From: Haemophilus paraphrohaemolyticus
GTDB taxonomy: Bacteria > Pseudomonadota > Gammaproteobacteria > Enterobacterales > Pasteurellaceae
DNA length: 64,000 nt
Assembly: GCF_002015045.1 (NCBI RefSeq)
Contig: NZ_MUXX01000005.1
Location: forward strand, 1 to 64,000
Direction of reading: 5' to 3'
Of the stretch, positions 48,341 through 58,281 are shown one piece after another. Position 1 is the stretch's first letter. Every line of letters begins with the position of its first letter. The notes beneath the pieces are model-generated. The model was not told where the DNA came from. It saw only the letters and a list, made by a program, of their open reading frames with translations, and made no database searches. The position numbers and the translations under genes are program-made.

Positions 48341-48450
48341 AATCGTATAAAGTTGATAAATAATGGGGGAATTTTAGCAGAAAACTCGTTTTTTCTCATC
48401 GCTCATTTTTTTGCTAAAATACACTAAATTTGTTGCAATAAGAGAACTGA

Positions 48451-49059
48451 ATGGAATTTTTTATCCCGAAATCGGAAGTGATTTTTGAGGAAGAAATCAA
48501 AAAAAGCCGATTTATTACCTACCTTCGCCACACTGAAGGAATGGAGCAATCCAAGGCGTTTTTAGCGGAGATGAAAGCATTGCATTCGTCCGCTCGCCAT
48601 TGGTGTTGGGCGACGGTGGCTGGTACACCAAACGATTCGCAACAATATGGTTTTTCGGACGACGGTGAACCTTCGGGTACGGCGGGAAAGCCAATGTTGA
48701 ATTATTTGCTTGGTTCGGGGTTGGGTGAAATTACTGCTGTAGTAGTGCGTTACTATGGCGGAATTCAGCTGGGTACTGGCGGATTGGTAAAGGCGTATGG
48801 CAACGGAGTGCAACAGGCATTGTTATCGCTTGATACGGTTCGCAAAGTATTGCGAGAAAACTACCGCTTGCAGTGTGAATATGAGCAATTTAATACGATC
48901 AGTCACTTGCTGCAGGATTGGGATATTGAGATACTCGATCAGCAATTTTGCGAGAAAATCGAACTTCATTGGGCAATAAATCCCGTGCAGGTTGAACAAA
49001 TCCAAGCCACGCTTACTCAACGTTTTGCGGGGCGATTGGAATTAGAAAAAGAAGAATAA
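48451..49059 (+). CDS. yigZ: IMPACT/YigZ family protein
   Basis: 202 residues. The N-terminal UPF0029 domain carries KKSRFITYLRHTEG, then HWCWATVAG and DDGEPSGTAGKPMLNYL, with a C-terminal DUF1949 domain. Its cellular function is poorly known; the eukaryotic relative IMPACT modulates Gcn2. It precedes trkH by 10 bp, and the yigZ-trkH-hemG order is conserved in Haemophilus and E. coli. Confidence 0.95.
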   Translation: MEFFIPKSEVIFEEEIKKSRFITYLRHTEGMEQSKAFLAEMKALHSSARHWCWATVAGTPNDSQQYGFSDDGEPSGTAGKPMLNYLLGSGLGEITAVVVRYYGGIQLGTGGLVKAYGNGVQQALLSLDTVRKVLRENYRLQCEYEQFNTISHLLQDWDIEILDQQFCEKIELHWAINPVQVEQIQATLTQRFAGRLELEKEE

Positions 49060-49069
49060 AGAAGGTCAA

Positions 49070-50548
49070 ATGCAATTTCTAACCATTATTCGCATTGTTG
49101 GCGTGTTAGTGATGAGCTTTTCTCTCACGATGCTTTTGCCTGCTGCGGTCGCCTTGATTTATGGGGATGGCGGTGGACGAGAGTTCTTGGAGTCTTTTGC
49201 CCTCACATTTGCTGTCGGGGCGACTCTTTGGTGGTTCTGCCGTGATTACAAAGATCAGTTGCGTTCCCGTGAGGGTTTTCTGATTGTGGTGCTATTCTGG
49301 ATTGTATTGGGCAGCCTTGGTGCTGTGCCATTTATTCTGCTTGAACACCCAGATTTGAATTTCAGTGAGTCGATTTTTGAGTCTTTTTCAGGGCTGACGA
49401 CCACAGGTGCAACGGTAATTACAGGGCTGGATGATCTGCCCAAAGCCATCTTGTTCTACCGCCAATTTTTGCAATGGTTAGGCGGAATGGGGATCATCGT
49501 ATTAGCGATTGCGATTATCCCGATGATGGGGTTGGGTAAGCTCTATCGGGCGGAAATGCCAGGCCCACTCAAAGACGAGCGAATGCAACCGCGGATCGCA
49601 GAAGTGGCGAAAATGCTGTGGCAAATTTATCTTTCGCTCACAATTTTGTGCGGGCTAGCATATTGGCTGGCGGGAATGACACCTTTTGATGCGATTTCGC
49701 ACAGTTTTACGACCATTTCGATAGGTGGATTCTCAACCCATGATGCCAGCATTGGCTATTTCAACAGCATTACGATTAACTACATTACAGTCTTTTTCTT
49801 ACTGATTTCGTCTTGTAACTTCGCTTTGCATTTTACCTTGTTTAGCCAGTTGAAAGATCCCAAAGAGAAACGCAAAAGCTCGGTGTTGCAACGCCTTTAT
49901 TGGCGAGATTACGAGTTCCGCTCGTTTTTGTTTATCCAAATTGCGTTGTTTGCGATTTGCGTGGCGGTGCTCAGCCTTTACAACTATTTCAGCATCACTG
50001 ATACTACTATTGACCAAGTGTTGTTTGAATCGGTGTCAATTTCCACTACTGCCGGTTTTGGAGTAACAGACTTCAGTCAATGGTCATCATTTTTACCGAC
50101 CTTACTAATTTTAGCCTCTTTTATTGGTGGTTGTGCAGGTTCAACAGGAGGGGGCTTGAAGGTAATTCGCGTGCTGCTGCTCTATTTGCAAATGAACCGC
50201 GAAATCCACCGGTTCGTGCATCCGAATTCAATTAAGCCGATTAAGCTAGGTAAATCTGTGCTTTCCGACCGTATTGAAGAAGGCATTTGGGCGTTTTTCT
50301 CTGCTTATATTTTCGTCTTTATTCTCTGTTGGTTAATGGCGATTTTGTGTGGAATGCAGTCATTCGATGCTTTTAATGCGGTTTTAGCAAGCCTGAATAA
50401 CCTTGGACCTGCATTGGGTAGCGTGAGCACCAACTTCACCCAGGTGCCTGATGAGGCAAAATGGGTAATGACTTTTGCGATGGTGTGCGGGCGTTTGGAA
50501 GTGTTTACCTTACTTGTGATTTTAAGCCCTGTTTTTTGGAAAGATTAA
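49070..50548 (+). CDS. trkH: Trk potassium uptake channel subunit
   Basis: 492 residues, inner membrane. It has four repeated membrane-pore-membrane units with selectivity-type motifs: GLTTTGATV near 107, FTTISIGGFSTHD near 218, ISTTAGFGVTD near 318 and NNLGPALGSV near 437. It imports potassium with the cytoplasmic regulator TrkA, not encoded here. It is preceded by yigZ and followed by hemG with 2 bp between. Confidence 0.96.
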   Translation: MQFLTIIRIVGVLVMSFSLTMLLPAAVALIYGDGGGREFLESFALTFAVGATLWWFCRDYKDQLRSREGFLIVVLFWIVLGSLGAVPFILLEHPDLNFSESIFESFSGLTTTGATVITGLDDLPKAILFYRQFLQWLGGMGIIVLAIAIIPMMGLGKLYRAEMPGPLKDERMQPRIAEVAKMLWQIYLSLTILCGLAYWLAGMTPFDAISHSFTTISIGGFSTHDASIGYFNSITINYITVFFLLISSCNFALHFTLFSQLKDPKEKRKSSVLQRLYWRDYEFRSFLFIQIALFAICVAVLSLYNYFSITDTTIDQVLFESVSISTTAGFGVTDFSQWSSFLPTLLILASFIGGCAGSTGGGLKVIRVLLLYLQMNREIHRFVHPNSIKPIKLGKSVLSDRIEEGIWAFFSAYIFVFILCWLMAILCGMQSFDAFNAVLASLNNLGPALGSVSTNFTQVPDEAKWVMTFAMVCGRLEVFTLLVILSPVFWKD

Positions 50549-50550
50549 CA

Positions 50551-51081
50551 ATGAAAACCCTGATTTTATATTTTACGACCGATGGTCAAACCAAAAAGAT
50601 TGCCGACAAGCTTGCCGAGCAAATCAATCACGATGTAGAAGTGATTTCACTGCAAAATCAAGCGGTCGATTTTGCCGAAAAATTAGCGAATGCCGACCAA
50701 ATTGTGATTGGGGCATCAATTCGCTATGGGCATTTTAATCCGCTGGTGTATCAGTTTGTGGCGGAGCATCAAACAGTGTTAAATCAGAAAAAATCTGCAT
50801 TTTTCAGCGTAAATTTAACCGCTCGCAAACCGAACCGCAGAACGGCTGAAAATAATGTTTACGTGCGAAAATTTCTCGCCAAAATTGCGTGGCAACCCAA
50901 ATACGTGGAAGTGATTGCAGGGGCGTTACTTTACCCGCGTTATAAGTTTTTCGATCGTGTGATGATTCAGTTCATTATGAAGCTAACCAAAGGCGAAACT
51001 GATACTCGCAAAGAGTATGAATTTACTGATTGGGCACAGGTAGAACGGCTTGGGAAGTTGTTGGATGTGGGGCTAAAGTAA
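50551..51081 (+). CDS. hemG: menaquinone-dependent protoporphyrinogen oxidase
   Basis: 176 residues, flavodoxin-like. The FMN-phosphate loop lies at YFTTDGQTKKIA near 9, and GASIRYGHFNP and the long-chain insertion are typical of HemG. It oxidises protoporphyrinogen IX to protoporphyrin IX in haem synthesis, passing electrons to the respiratory chain. The ATG at 50551 directly follows the trkH stop; a longer frame overlapping trkH is rejected. Confidence 0.94.
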   Translation: MKTLILYFTTDGQTKKIADKLAEQINHDVEVISLQNQAVDFAEKLANADQIVIGASIRYGHFNPLVYQFVAEHQTVLNQKKSAFFSVNLTARKPNRRTAENNVYVRKFLAKIAWQPKYVEVIAGALLYPRYKFFDRVMIQFIMKLTKGETDTRKEYEFTDWAQVERLGKLLDVGLK

Positions 51082-51122
51082 AGAGATGTAAATTTTCTAT
51101 CTAAAAATGAGATAATGCGTAT

Positions 51123-51162
51123 AATCGCCCGCGTGTTCACAATCGTGGGCGATTTTTTATTT
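51123..51162 (+). terminator. terminator after hemG
   Basis: Stem AATCGCCC...GGGCGATT followed by TTTTTATTTT. It lies close to the mscL ribosome site. Confidence 0.85.
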
Positions 51163-51175
51163 TAAGGAAAACAAC

Positions 51176-51574
51176 ATGAGCATTTTAAAAGAGTTTCGTG
51201 AATTTGCCGTGAAAGGCAATGTAGTTGATATGGCAGTCGGTGTGATCATCGGTGGCGCATTCGGTAAAATCGTGTCTTCTTTAGTAAGCGATGTGATTAT
51301 GCCACCTATCGGTTGGCTCATCGGCGGCGTAGATTTCAAAGATTTAGCGATTGAAATCGCACCTGCAAAAGAAGGTGCTGAAGCGGTAATGTTGAAATAC
51401 GGTGCATTCATTCAAAACGTATTCGACTTCTTAATCATTGCGATTGCTGTATTCGGTATGGTAAAAATCATCAATTCACTTAAGAAAACCCCTGCACCAG
51501 AGCCAGAAAAAGTACCAGAGCCAACAGCTGAAGAGAAATTACTTGCTGAAATTCGTGATTTATTGAAAAAATAA
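51176..51574 (+). CDS. mscL: large-conductance mechanosensitive channel
   Basis: 132 residues with two membrane helices. The first ([20 protein letters not shown]) is the pore-lining helix with its glycine- and alanine-rich gate, and the second is [14 protein letters not shown]. The cytoplasmic bundle is [13 protein letters not shown]. It forms a homopentamer that opens on hypo-osmotic shock. AAGGA supports the start. It stands alone with its own terminator. Confidence 0.98.
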   Translation: MSILKEFREFAVKGNVVDMAVGVIIGGAFGKIVSSLVSDVIMPPIGWLIGGVDFKDLAIEIAPAKEGAEAVMLKYGAFIQNVFDFLIIAIAVFGMVKIINSLKKTPAPEPEKVPEPTAEEKLLAEIRDLLKK

Positions 51575-51594
51575 TTCTCTGATTTTTCAGAAAC

Positions 51595-51624
51595 AAAAGG
51601 CTAATCTTTCGATTAGCCTTTTAT
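51595..51624. terminator. terminator between mscL and tusB
   Basis: Perfect stem AAAAGGCTAATC/GATTAGCCTTTT with a TTTC loop, usable from both sides. Confidence 0.9.
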
Positions 51625-51636
51625 GCTTTATAGCGT

Positions 51637-51903
51637 TTATAAACTCATTTGCGGATAAAACGCTTCAGTTAATTTTACCGCTTGCTCAAGAGAAATAGTT
51701 TTCACGGTAGTGGTTAGGTTTCGAGCTTGGAGATCTTGGGCAAGAGCAACTACATTTTCACGGTTTGTAAAAAGTTGCGGATTTTTGACCGCTTGTAACA
51801 CGCCGTCTTGCCATAAAAGTAGGGCATCGGTGGGTTGTAATTGGGCAAGCAAGGTAGTGAGTTCTTGCTTGTCATATTGGGCTTTGGATAAAGTATAAAG
51901 CAT
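51637..51903 (-). CDS. tusB: sulfur relay protein TusB
   Basis: 88 residues, DsrH-type small protein (MLYTLSKAQYDKQELTTLLA, then DALLLWQDGVL). It forms the TusBCD hexamer that relays sulfur from TusA to TusE for 2-thiouridine in tRNA wobble positions. Last of the yheO-tusDCB operon. Confidence 0.93.
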   Translation of the reverse strand: MLYTLSKAQYDKQELTTLLAQLQPTDALLLWQDGVLQAVKNPQLFTNRENVVALAQDLQARNLTTTVKTISLEQAVKLTEAFYPQMSL

Positions 51904-51922
51904 TTTATCTCCTCGTATTTGC

Positions 51923-52291
51923 CTAAAATGTCAGTACTTTTTCAGCTTGATGCAACACTTCAAACAACCTGTTTTTACTCACTTTTTGAGCCTCTTTTAG
52001 CACAAGCTCTGAATTGTCTAATCCGCGTTCTGCAAGGCTTTCTTGGCAGATAAAACATTCCGTCAAGTCGTAAAGCTCAATCAGTTTAAAGGTCGCAATA
52101 TGGTCTTTTTGGAGTAACAATTCAGGCTGTTGGTTGGCGAGCAGATTAAATACGCCATCGTTAAGGAAACAGATAGCAAGCTCTTCTTCATCACAAAACG
52201 CACTAGCGGCAAGCAAGGCATCCAACCCTTCACGGCTGATGCTAGAACCAAACGGTGGTTGGGTAAATAAAATGGCTAATTTATATTTCAT
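51923..52291 (-). CDS. tusC: sulfur relay protein TusC
   Basis: 122 residues, DsrF-type (LAILFTQPPFGSSISREGLD, then ALLAASAF and CFLNDGVFNLL). Structural member of TusBCD. It starts 1 bp after tusD and is followed by tusB after 19 bp. Confidence 0.94.
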   Translation of the reverse strand: MKYKLAILFTQPPFGSSISREGLDALLAASAFCDEEELAICFLNDGVFNLLANQQPELLLQKDHIATFKLIELYDLTECFICQESLAERGLDNSELVLKEAQKVSKNRLFEVLHQAEKVLTF

Positions 52292-52292
52292 T

Positions 52293-52646
52293 TTAAAAGG
52301 TCAGTAATCTATCGGCTTTGAGCACTGCTTGGCTAAATTCGCCTAAGCCTGCCAGAATAAAAGGCTCGGCAAGGTTTTCTTCGACAATGCCTCGACGCTG
52401 TGCAGCAGAGATGCACAAATGCAATGACAAGCGGTGTTTTTCTGCTAATTTTTTCCAATGTTCTACTAAATTCACTTCATCGCTAGCGGGATTAACCAAC
52501 ACATTCGCATTGCTTACGCCATTTTGGAAGAAAAAAATCTGGCTGATTTCGTGCCCCGCTTCCAGCAATTTTTCTGCAAATTGATAGGCTAAATATGCCG
52601 CTTGTGCACCATACACTTCGCCTTTTACTGCTAAAACATACTGCAT
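52293..52646 (-). CDS. tusD: sulfurtransferase TusD
   Basis: 117 residues, DsrE-type. The sulfur-carrying active Cys lies in [12 protein letters not shown] near 77, equivalent to Cys78 of E. coli TusD. Its ATG overlaps the stop of the upstream regulator gene as TAATG, so the two are translationally coupled. Confidence 0.95.
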   Translation of the reverse strand: MQYVLAVKGEVYGAQAAYLAYQFAEKLLEAGHEISQIFFFQNGVSNANVLVNPASDEVNLVEHWKKLAEKHRLSLHLCISAAQRRGIVEENLAEPFILAGLGEFSQAVLKADRLLTF

Positions 52647-53320
52647 TATTCGTCTCCTTTCTCTTCTGCACCTTGCTTAATTTGGCGGATGTAAAGGTAA
52701 ACCGTATGGCGAGAAATATTCAACCGTTCCGCGACTTGGTTGATTGCCTCTTTAATATCAAAAATCCCTTTCTCAAACAGCGACACCACAATTTGGCGAT
52801 TTTTATTATTGTTAGCAACCGTGCGATCGCTCATCACCTCTTCAATGGTGCGGTCGATGGTTTGAGCAACCAGATCTTCGACTGAGCTAGCGAAATTAAC
52901 GGAAGTATCGTTTTCTTCCGCTGGAGGGAAAAAGGCATTTAAGAACTGCGAGGTCGGCACATCCAAGTTCATATTGATGCAAACAAACCCTATCACGTGC
53001 TGTTTGCGGTTTCGAATAGCGATGGTGACTGATTTCATCAATACGCCCCCTCCTTTACCACGTGTGAAATACGGTTTGGAGACGCTGTCGGTTTGCATAT
53101 TATGTAACGAGCGTAGAGCTTTGTCGGTTAATGGCGAGCCGATTTTTCTATCGGTGTTGTGTCCGTTTACCACGTAAATGGCGGAATGTTCGAGAAATTC
53201 GAGCGAATGTAACACGATTTCGCAATGTTCGCCTAAAAGTGCGGCAATGCCGTCAATCACGGGAAAATAAGAGGCAAGAATAGCGTGATCTTCGTCGGTG
53301 TAGGGGGTGAAAGTGCTCAT
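52646..53320 (-). CDS. YheO-type transcriptional regulator (PAS-like with HTH)
   Basis: 224 residues. The N-terminal YheO-like PAS domain has [19 protein letters not shown] and [20 protein letters not shown]. The C-terminal DUF2087-like helix-turn-helix has [20 protein letters not shown]. It is coupled to tusDCB as in E. coli (yheO-tusDCB) and may regulate these genes; the signal is unknown. No strong ribosome site is visible. Confidence 0.88.
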   Translation of the reverse strand: MSTFTPYTDEDHAILASYFPVIDGIAALLGEHCEIVLHSLEFLEHSAIYVVNGHNTDRKIGSPLTDKALRSLHNMQTDSVSKPYFTRGKGGGVLMKSVTIAIRNRKQHVIGFVCINMNLDVPTSQFLNAFFPPAEENDTSVNFASSVEDLVAQTIDRTIEEVMSDRTVANNNKNRQIVVSLFEKGIFDIKEAINQVAERLNISRHTVYLYIRQIKQGAEEKGDE

Positions 53321-53370
53321 TTGATTGTAGGGTGGGAGGTTATCCCACCAATTAACTGTTGATATGCAAA

Positions 53371-53397
53371 TAAAAAATGGTGGGCTAAAAGCCCACC
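53371..53397 (-). terminator. terminator after fkpA
   Basis: On the minus strand GGTGGGCTTTTAGCCCACC is followed by ATTTTTTATTTG. A wider inverted pair GTAGGGTGGG (near 53327)/CCCACCCTAC (to 53401) surrounds it. Confidence 0.8.
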
Positions 53398-53412
53398 CTA
53401 CACATTACCTAA

Positions 53413-54129
53413 TTATTTAGCTGGTTTAAAATCCAACAATTCAATCTCAAATTTTAAGGTTGAATTCGCTGGGATTTTACCTGCCGAACGATCACCATAA
53501 CCTAATGCAGGTGGAACGACGATTTCCATTTTTCCACCTTTTTTGAGCATTGGAATGGCTTCAACCCACGCTGGGATTAACTGATCTAATTGAAATTCTA
53601 CAGGGGCATTGCGGTCGTATGAGCTGTCAAATACCGTGCCATCAGGTAATGTGCCTTTATAGTGCACTTTAACCACATCCGTTTTGCTTGGGTTTGCCCC
53701 TTCGCCTGCTTTTTCAATTTTATATAATAAGCCAGAATCCGTTTTTTTCACGCCTGCTGTTTTTGCATATTCTGCACGGAATTTATCGCCTTCTTCAATC
53801 GTTGCTTTTGATTTTTCCGCTTGAATTTTTTGCTCTTGTGAAGAGAGATAGCTATCTAATGCTTTCAATTGATTTTGTAAATCTTCATCGGTTAATTTAC
53901 CTGTTTTTTTCAAGGTATCTTGCACGCCTGCTAAGATTTTATCTTGGTTATAAGTGAATACCTCTTTTTGAGATTCCACAATCCCTTCGATATTTTTGCC
54001 CATCAACACGCCCACTGCGTATGATGAATCATCCACGAATTTTTTATCCGCTTTTTGCTCTGCCATCACAGAACCTGCAACCAATGTTGCCATTAATGTT
54101 GCAACTAAAGTAAATTTTTTGTTTAACAT
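53413..54129 (-). CDS. fkpA: periplasmic FKBP-type peptidyl-prolyl isomerase FkpA
   Basis: 238 residues with a cleavable signal peptide (NKKFTLVATLMATLVAGSVM, ending in A). A helical dimerisation region (about 25-130) and a C-terminal FKBP domain with [20 protein letters not shown] and VPPALGYGDRSAGKIPANS follow. It folds and chaperones periplasmic and outer-membrane proteins. The start at 54129 exposes the signal peptide; the longer frame reaching 54198 is rejected. It is divergent from slyX, as in E. coli. Confidence 0.96.
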   Translation of the reverse strand: MLNKKFTLVATLMATLVAGSVMAEQKADKKFVDDSSYAVGVLMGKNIEGIVESQKEVFTYNQDKILAGVQDTLKKTGKLTDEDLQNQLKALDSYLSSQEQKIQAEKSKATIEEGDKFRAEYAKTAGVKKTDSGLLYKIEKAGEGANPSKTDVVKVHYKGTLPDGTVFDSSYDRNAPVEFQLDQLIPAWVEAIPMLKKGGKMEIVVPPALGYGDRSAGKIPANSTLKFEIELLDFKPAK

Positions 54130-54213
54130 CCTATATTCCTCATAAAAGATTGGTAAGATATAGCTCAATAGAGTAAAGTGTATTTCTTTTTTAGACAACC
54201 TTTTTTATTAAAA

Positions 54214-54435
54214 ATGCCCTCAGATCTTGAATTATTTAACAGAATTGAAGAACTTGAAACCAAAGTTGCCTTTCAAGAAGCAACGATCGAAGAATTAAAT
54301 CAAGCTTTGATCGATCAACAATTCGCCCTCGATAAACTCCAGACCCAAGTTCGCCATTTGGCGGAAAAATTCAAAGGCATCTCAGCAAGTAACGTAGCTT
54401 CGCGCGAAGAAGAAACGCCACCGCCACATTATTAA
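54214..54435 (+). CDS. slyX: SlyX protein
   Basis: 73 residues, almost wholly coiled coil ([20 protein letters not shown], then [19 protein letters not shown]), with a polar PPPHY tail, a family feature. Function is unknown. It faces away from fkpA across about 85 bp, a conserved arrangement. Confidence 0.92.
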   Translation: MPSDLELFNRIEELETKVAFQEATIEELNQALIDQQFALDKLQTQVRHLAEKFKGISASNVASREEETPPPHY

Positions 54436-54444
54436 TCTACAATT

Positions 54445-55512
54445 ATGTTGTATTTACAAAAACTCCTGCTTATTCGCCGATTTTTCTCCACATTGGCATT
54501 CTTTTCAATGCAAACGGTCTTTTTTATCTACCTTCAGAAAAAAGGACTGAGTAACAGCGAAATCGCCTTTTCGCTCTCGCTACTGTTTTTCTGCAATCAA
54601 GCACTTGCCATTTTTGCGGGTATCTGGGGCGATCGCTTTGGGCTTGCCAAAATGATGTTGCTTGGTTGCTTTTTAGATGTGCTTGCTTACATCTTTTTCC
54701 TCTCGGCAGATCACTACTTTCTCTTGCTACTCGCTACCACCTGTTTTGGTCTAGGGAGTTGCTTATTCGGCACGAATGCCAAAGCTTGTTTACTCGCGAT
54801 TGCTGGCAATGAATATGCTGAAAAAACACGTCTGCAAGGCAAATACCTCAAAGTCACATCAATGTCTTCAATGGGTGCCCCACTTTTGGTGATTCCGTTT
54901 ATTAAGTACGATCACATCAATGCTCTCATTTGGGCGTGCTTTGCGATTGAAGCGATTTTATTTGTGCTGATGATTAAGCCGTTTTCACAAATACAAGCGG
55001 TGCAAAAATTGGTCAAATTTCGCTTTTCGCAAATCCGTGACATTATGACCAAAGATTTTCTCTTTGTGCATTTGATGCTCTTTATCCCGCTTTCGATAGC
55101 AACCTCGTTTTTCGTGATTTTCCCGTTTTTGTTCGACAACAAACTGGGTATGCCCGAACATTCACCGATTGCGTTGTTTGTGAATGGTTTGCTCACCGTG
55201 CTTTTGCAAAGCATTTTTTCACGCAAAATTAACCTCACTCCAAAACAAACCGCTTGGGTTGCACCAATTTTGGCGGTCGGGATTGTCGTGCCGTGGTTTT
55301 TGACTTTACATTATTTGTCAATTTACACTGCTTATCTTTACTTAGTCATTTTCACCGTCATTGAGGTTTATGCTCTCACGGCAATGGCAAATTTGCTGGT
55401 GAAATTCGACAACGGTACGCATCGAGGCTTTATTTTTGGTGCATCCCGCTTATTGCTTTCTCTCGCAACAGTAGGCGTAATGAACTTGATTCCGCATTTG
55501 TTTTTGGTGTAA
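54445..55512 (+). CDS. MFS transporter
   Basis: 355 residues with 10-11 hydrophobic segments. The loop after helix 2 reads GIWGDRFGLAKMM, the MFS motif A (GxxxDRxGxRR). Substrate is unknown; drug/proton antiporters of the MdtH-like group are closest in style. It is slightly shorter than the usual 390-400 residues. It follows slyX by 9 bp and precedes crcB by 2 bp, so the three may be one transcript. Confidence 0.85.
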   Translation: MLYLQKLLLIRRFFSTLAFFSMQTVFFIYLQKKGLSNSEIAFSLSLLFFCNQALAIFAGIWGDRFGLAKMMLLGCFLDVLAYIFFLSADHYFLLLLATTCFGLGSCLFGTNAKACLLAIAGNEYAEKTRLQGKYLKVTSMSSMGAPLLVIPFIKYDHINALIWACFAIEAILFVLMIKPFSQIQAVQKLVKFRFSQIRDIMTKDFLFVHLMLFIPLSIATSFFVIFPFLFDNKLGMPEHSPIALFVNGLLTVLLQSIFSRKINLTPKQTAWVAPILAVGIVVPWFLTLHYLSIYTAYLYLVIFTVIEVYALTAMANLLVKFDNGTHRGFIFGASRLLLSLATVGVMNLIPHLFLV

Positions 55513-55514
55513 TA

Positions 55515-55880
55515 ATGATAAACCTATTACTCATTTCTCTTGGCGCAGTTGCAGGGGCAATTGCCCGCTGGTTACTTGGGTTATGGCTTAACCCTATTTT
55601 CACTACTTTTGCTTTTGGTACGCTAATTGCGAATTGGGTGGGCTGTTTGTTGATTGGGATTGCAATGGGGTTATCACTGCACGATCAGCAGAAATTACTG
55701 ATTATCACGGGATTCCTTGGCAGTTTCACCACTTTTTCTAGCTTTTCTGCGGAATTAAGTGAGAAACTCTTAACAGGAAAATGGCTGGAATTTAGTTTAA
55801 CGTTAGGATTGCATCTGGTCGGTGGAATTTTATTGACTGTGATGGGCATTATTCTTACTAGAATGGTGGTAAGCGGTTGA
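55515..55880 (+). CDS. crcB: fluoride channel CrcB/Fluc
   Basis: 121 residues, four membrane helices. It has GALAGAIARW-like SLGAVAGAIARWLLG, GTLIANWVGCLLIG and GFLGSFTTFSSFSAE, the Fluc signature. It exports fluoride as an antiparallel dimer. No fluoride riboswitch is visible, since it starts 2 bp after the MFS gene. Confidence 0.96.
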   Translation: MINLLLISLGAVAGAIARWLLGLWLNPIFTTFAFGTLIANWVGCLLIGIAMGLSLHDQQKLLIITGFLGSFTTFSSFSAELSEKLLTGKWLEFSLTLGLHLVGGILLTVMGIILTRMVVSG

Positions 55881-55913
55881 TTTTATAGAGTAATTTGTAA
55901 ATCTGAGATAAAA

Positions 55914-55937
55914 CAAAACCGCTTGAAAGCGGTTTTA
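55914..55937. terminator. bidirectional terminator between crcB and dcuB
   Basis: AAAACCGCTT-GA-AAGCGGTTTT, with A-rich and T-rich flanks. Its arms resemble the uptake-signal core. Confidence 0.85.
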
Positions 55938-55981
55938 TTGATGTAAATAACATTGGGCATGTTTGCCATGCCCAAACATAC

Positions 55982-57304
55982 TTAAAGTAATACGTTAGAC
56001 AATAGTAAGCCAAATACTAAGCAGAATGCCATACTTAATAAGCCTGGAAGCATAAAGCTATGATTGAAAATGTATTTACCGATTTTGGTTGTACCTGTGG
56101 TATCAAAGTCAATTGATGCAATAATCGGACCATAGTTAGGCACGAAGAAGTATCCATTTACTGCTACAAATACCCCGATTAAAATCGGTGCTGGGATGCC
56201 TAATGCGATCCCAAGTGGGAATAAGGTTGCTACTGTCGCGCCTTGGCTGTTTACTAACACAGAAAGTACGAATAATGCAAAAGCAAATGCCCAAGGTGCG
56301 GTTTGTACTAAACCTTCAACTAAACCTTTTACTTCCGCCATGTGGGCTTGCATTAAGGTGTCACCTAACCACGCGATACCGAAGATTGCAATCACCGCAC
56401 GCATACCCGCGTGGAAAACAGAACCTTTAGTGATTTCTGTTCCGTCTGGTTTACAAGTGAAGATAATTAATGCACCAATTGAAAGCATAATGATTTCGAT
56501 AGTGTGTGCCATTCCCATTGGTTTGCCATCAAAAACCGGGCGGAGTGAAGGCATAGCCCCCATTAACACGACAAGCAATGCACCGAATAAGAAGAGTGAA
56601 ACTGACACTTTTGCCGTTTTGCTCACTTCAATTTCCGTAGAACTTGCAGTTGAGTTAAAGGTATCTGCATATTTTGGATCTTTCAAACGGCGTTGATATT
56701 CTGGATCATCTTTGAGCTCTTTACCCATTTTGTTCACAAATACGCATGCCAATAAAATACCTGCAAGAGTAGATGGAATCGTCACTATCAACACATCACC
56801 TAAGTGAATACCTTGTGGCTCAAGGAATGCAACAACCGCAACAACAGCTGCTGCAATTGGGCTTGCAACAATGGCAAATTGAGAAGCAATTACCGCCATT
56901 GAAAGAGGACGTTCTGGGCGAATGCCACTATGACGACTTACTTCAGCAATCACAGGAAGAACCGAATATGCAACATGTCCTGTTCCAGCCAATACGGTAA
57001 ATGTCCACGTAACCAGCGGTGCAATAAATGTAATATGTTTCGGATTTCGTCGTAAAATGTTGGTTGCGATTTTGATCATATAATCCAAACCGCCTGCAGC
57101 TTGCATTGCAGCCGCAGCAGAAACTACCGCCATAATCATAAACATTACATCAATCGGCAAACCAGCTGGTTTTAAGCCAAAACCGAAAGAAAGAATGGCT
57201 AAACCTAAACCACCAAACACACCCAAACCAATCCCGCCTACGCGTGCACCGACTAAGATACAGAGCAACACAATGGCGAATTGCACAAGAAACATTGTAG
57301 ACAT
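55982..57304 (-). CDS. dcuB: anaerobic C4-dicarboxylate transporter DcuB
   Basis: 440 residues, 10-12 membrane helices. The DcuA/DcuB motifs are present: [37 protein letters not shown] and a C-terminal [20 protein letters not shown]. It exchanges external fumarate, malate or aspartate for succinate, serving FrdABCD. AT-rich upstream sequence has an inverted repeat (AAATCTAAT/ATTAGATTT, 57392-57417) between dcuB and dapF. It is monocistronic. Confidence 0.94.
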   Translation of the reverse strand: MSTMFLVQFAIVLLCILVGARVGGIGLGVFGGLGLAILSFGFGLKPAGLPIDVMFMIMAVVSAAAAMQAAGGLDYMIKIATNILRRNPKHITFIAPLVTWTFTVLAGTGHVAYSVLPVIAEVSRHSGIRPERPLSMAVIASQFAIVASPIAAAVVAVVAFLEPQGIHLGDVLIVTIPSTLAGILLACVFVNKMGKELKDDPEYQRRLKDPKYADTFNSTASSTEIEVSKTAKVSVSLFLFGALLVVLMGAMPSLRPVFDGKPMGMAHTIEIIMLSIGALIIFTCKPDGTEITKGSVFHAGMRAVIAIFGIAWLGDTLMQAHMAEVKGLVEGLVQTAPWAFAFALFVLSVLVNSQGATVATLFPLGIALGIPAPILIGVFVAVNGYFFVPNYGPIIASIDFDTTGTTKIGKYIFNHSFMLPGLLSMAFCLVFGLLLSNVLL

Positions 57305-57443
57305 TTGAACAACTCCGTTATAATTTAGAAAGAAATCCCCATAATTTGAGGTTACGACTGATTAAAAATCACCGCTAACTATATCATAAACAAATCTAAT
57401 CTCTACTATTAGATTTAATTAAAATCAAAAAATAGGAAAAAAT

Positions 57444-58268
57444 ATGCAGTTTTCAAAAATGCACGGTTTGGGTAACGACTTTATGGTGATCGATGGCGTC
57501 ACGCAAAACGTGTTTCTGACCCCCGACATCATCCGACAACTTTCCGACCGTCATCGTGGCATCGGCTTCGACCAACTTCTATTAGTTGAACCCCCTTATG
57601 ACCCAGAGTTAGACTTTCACTACCGCATTTTTAACGCCGATGGCAGCGAAGTGTCGCAATGCGGCAACGGTGCACGCTGTTTTGCCCGTTTCGTGACATT
57701 AAAAGGCTTAACTAACAAGCCTAATATTCACGTCAGCACAGCCAAAGGCAAAATGATCTTAAGCCTCAAAGATGATGGCAAAGTGCGTGTAAATATGGGT
57801 GAACCGATTTGGGAACCCGCACAAGTGCCGTTTACTGCCAATAAATTCGAGAAAAACTACATTCTCCGTACCGACCTACAAACCGTGCTCTGTGGCGTTG
57901 TGTCTATGGGCAACCCACACTGTGTATTACAAGTTGAAAACATCGACACTGCCCCAGTGTTACAACTTGGTCCATTGCTTGAAAACCACGAACGCTTCCC
58001 AGAACGAGCTAACATTGGCTTTATGCAAGTGCTCAATCGCAATCATATCAAACTCCGTGTTTTCGAACGTGGTGCGGGCGAAACGCAGGCCTGTGGCAGC
58101 GGTGCGTGCGGTGCAGTTGCCGTCGGCATTATGCAAGGCGTATTAAACAGCAAAGTACAGGTAGATTTACCTGGTGGCTCACTTTGGATTGAATGGGACG
58201 GTGTTGGTCACCCGCTTTATATGACAGGCGATGCAACGCATATTTATGATGGGTTTATCAAACTCTAA
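57444..58268 (+). CDS. dapF: diaminopimelate epimerase
   Basis: 274 residues. It converts LL- to meso-diaminopimelate for lysine and peptidoglycan. The two catalytic cysteines lie in [12 protein letters not shown] near 73 and [13 protein letters not shown] near 217, and the start [15 protein letters not shown] is classic. It feeds LysA, encoded at 8520. It is followed by a lipoprotein gene after 13 bp. Confidence 0.98.
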   Translation: MQFSKMHGLGNDFMVIDGVTQNVFLTPDIIRQLSDRHRGIGFDQLLLVEPPYDPELDFHYRIFNADGSEVSQCGNGARCFARFVTLKGLTNKPNIHVSTAKGKMILSLKDDGKVRVNMGEPIWEPAQVPFTANKFEKNYILRTDLQTVLCGVVSMGNPHCVLQVENIDTAPVLQLGPLLENHERFPERANIGFMQVLNRNHIKLRVFERGAGETQACGSGACGAVAVGIMQGVLNSKVQVDLPGGSLWIEWDGVGHPLYMTGDATHIYDGFIKL

Positions 58269-58281
58269 TTAAGGAAATTCT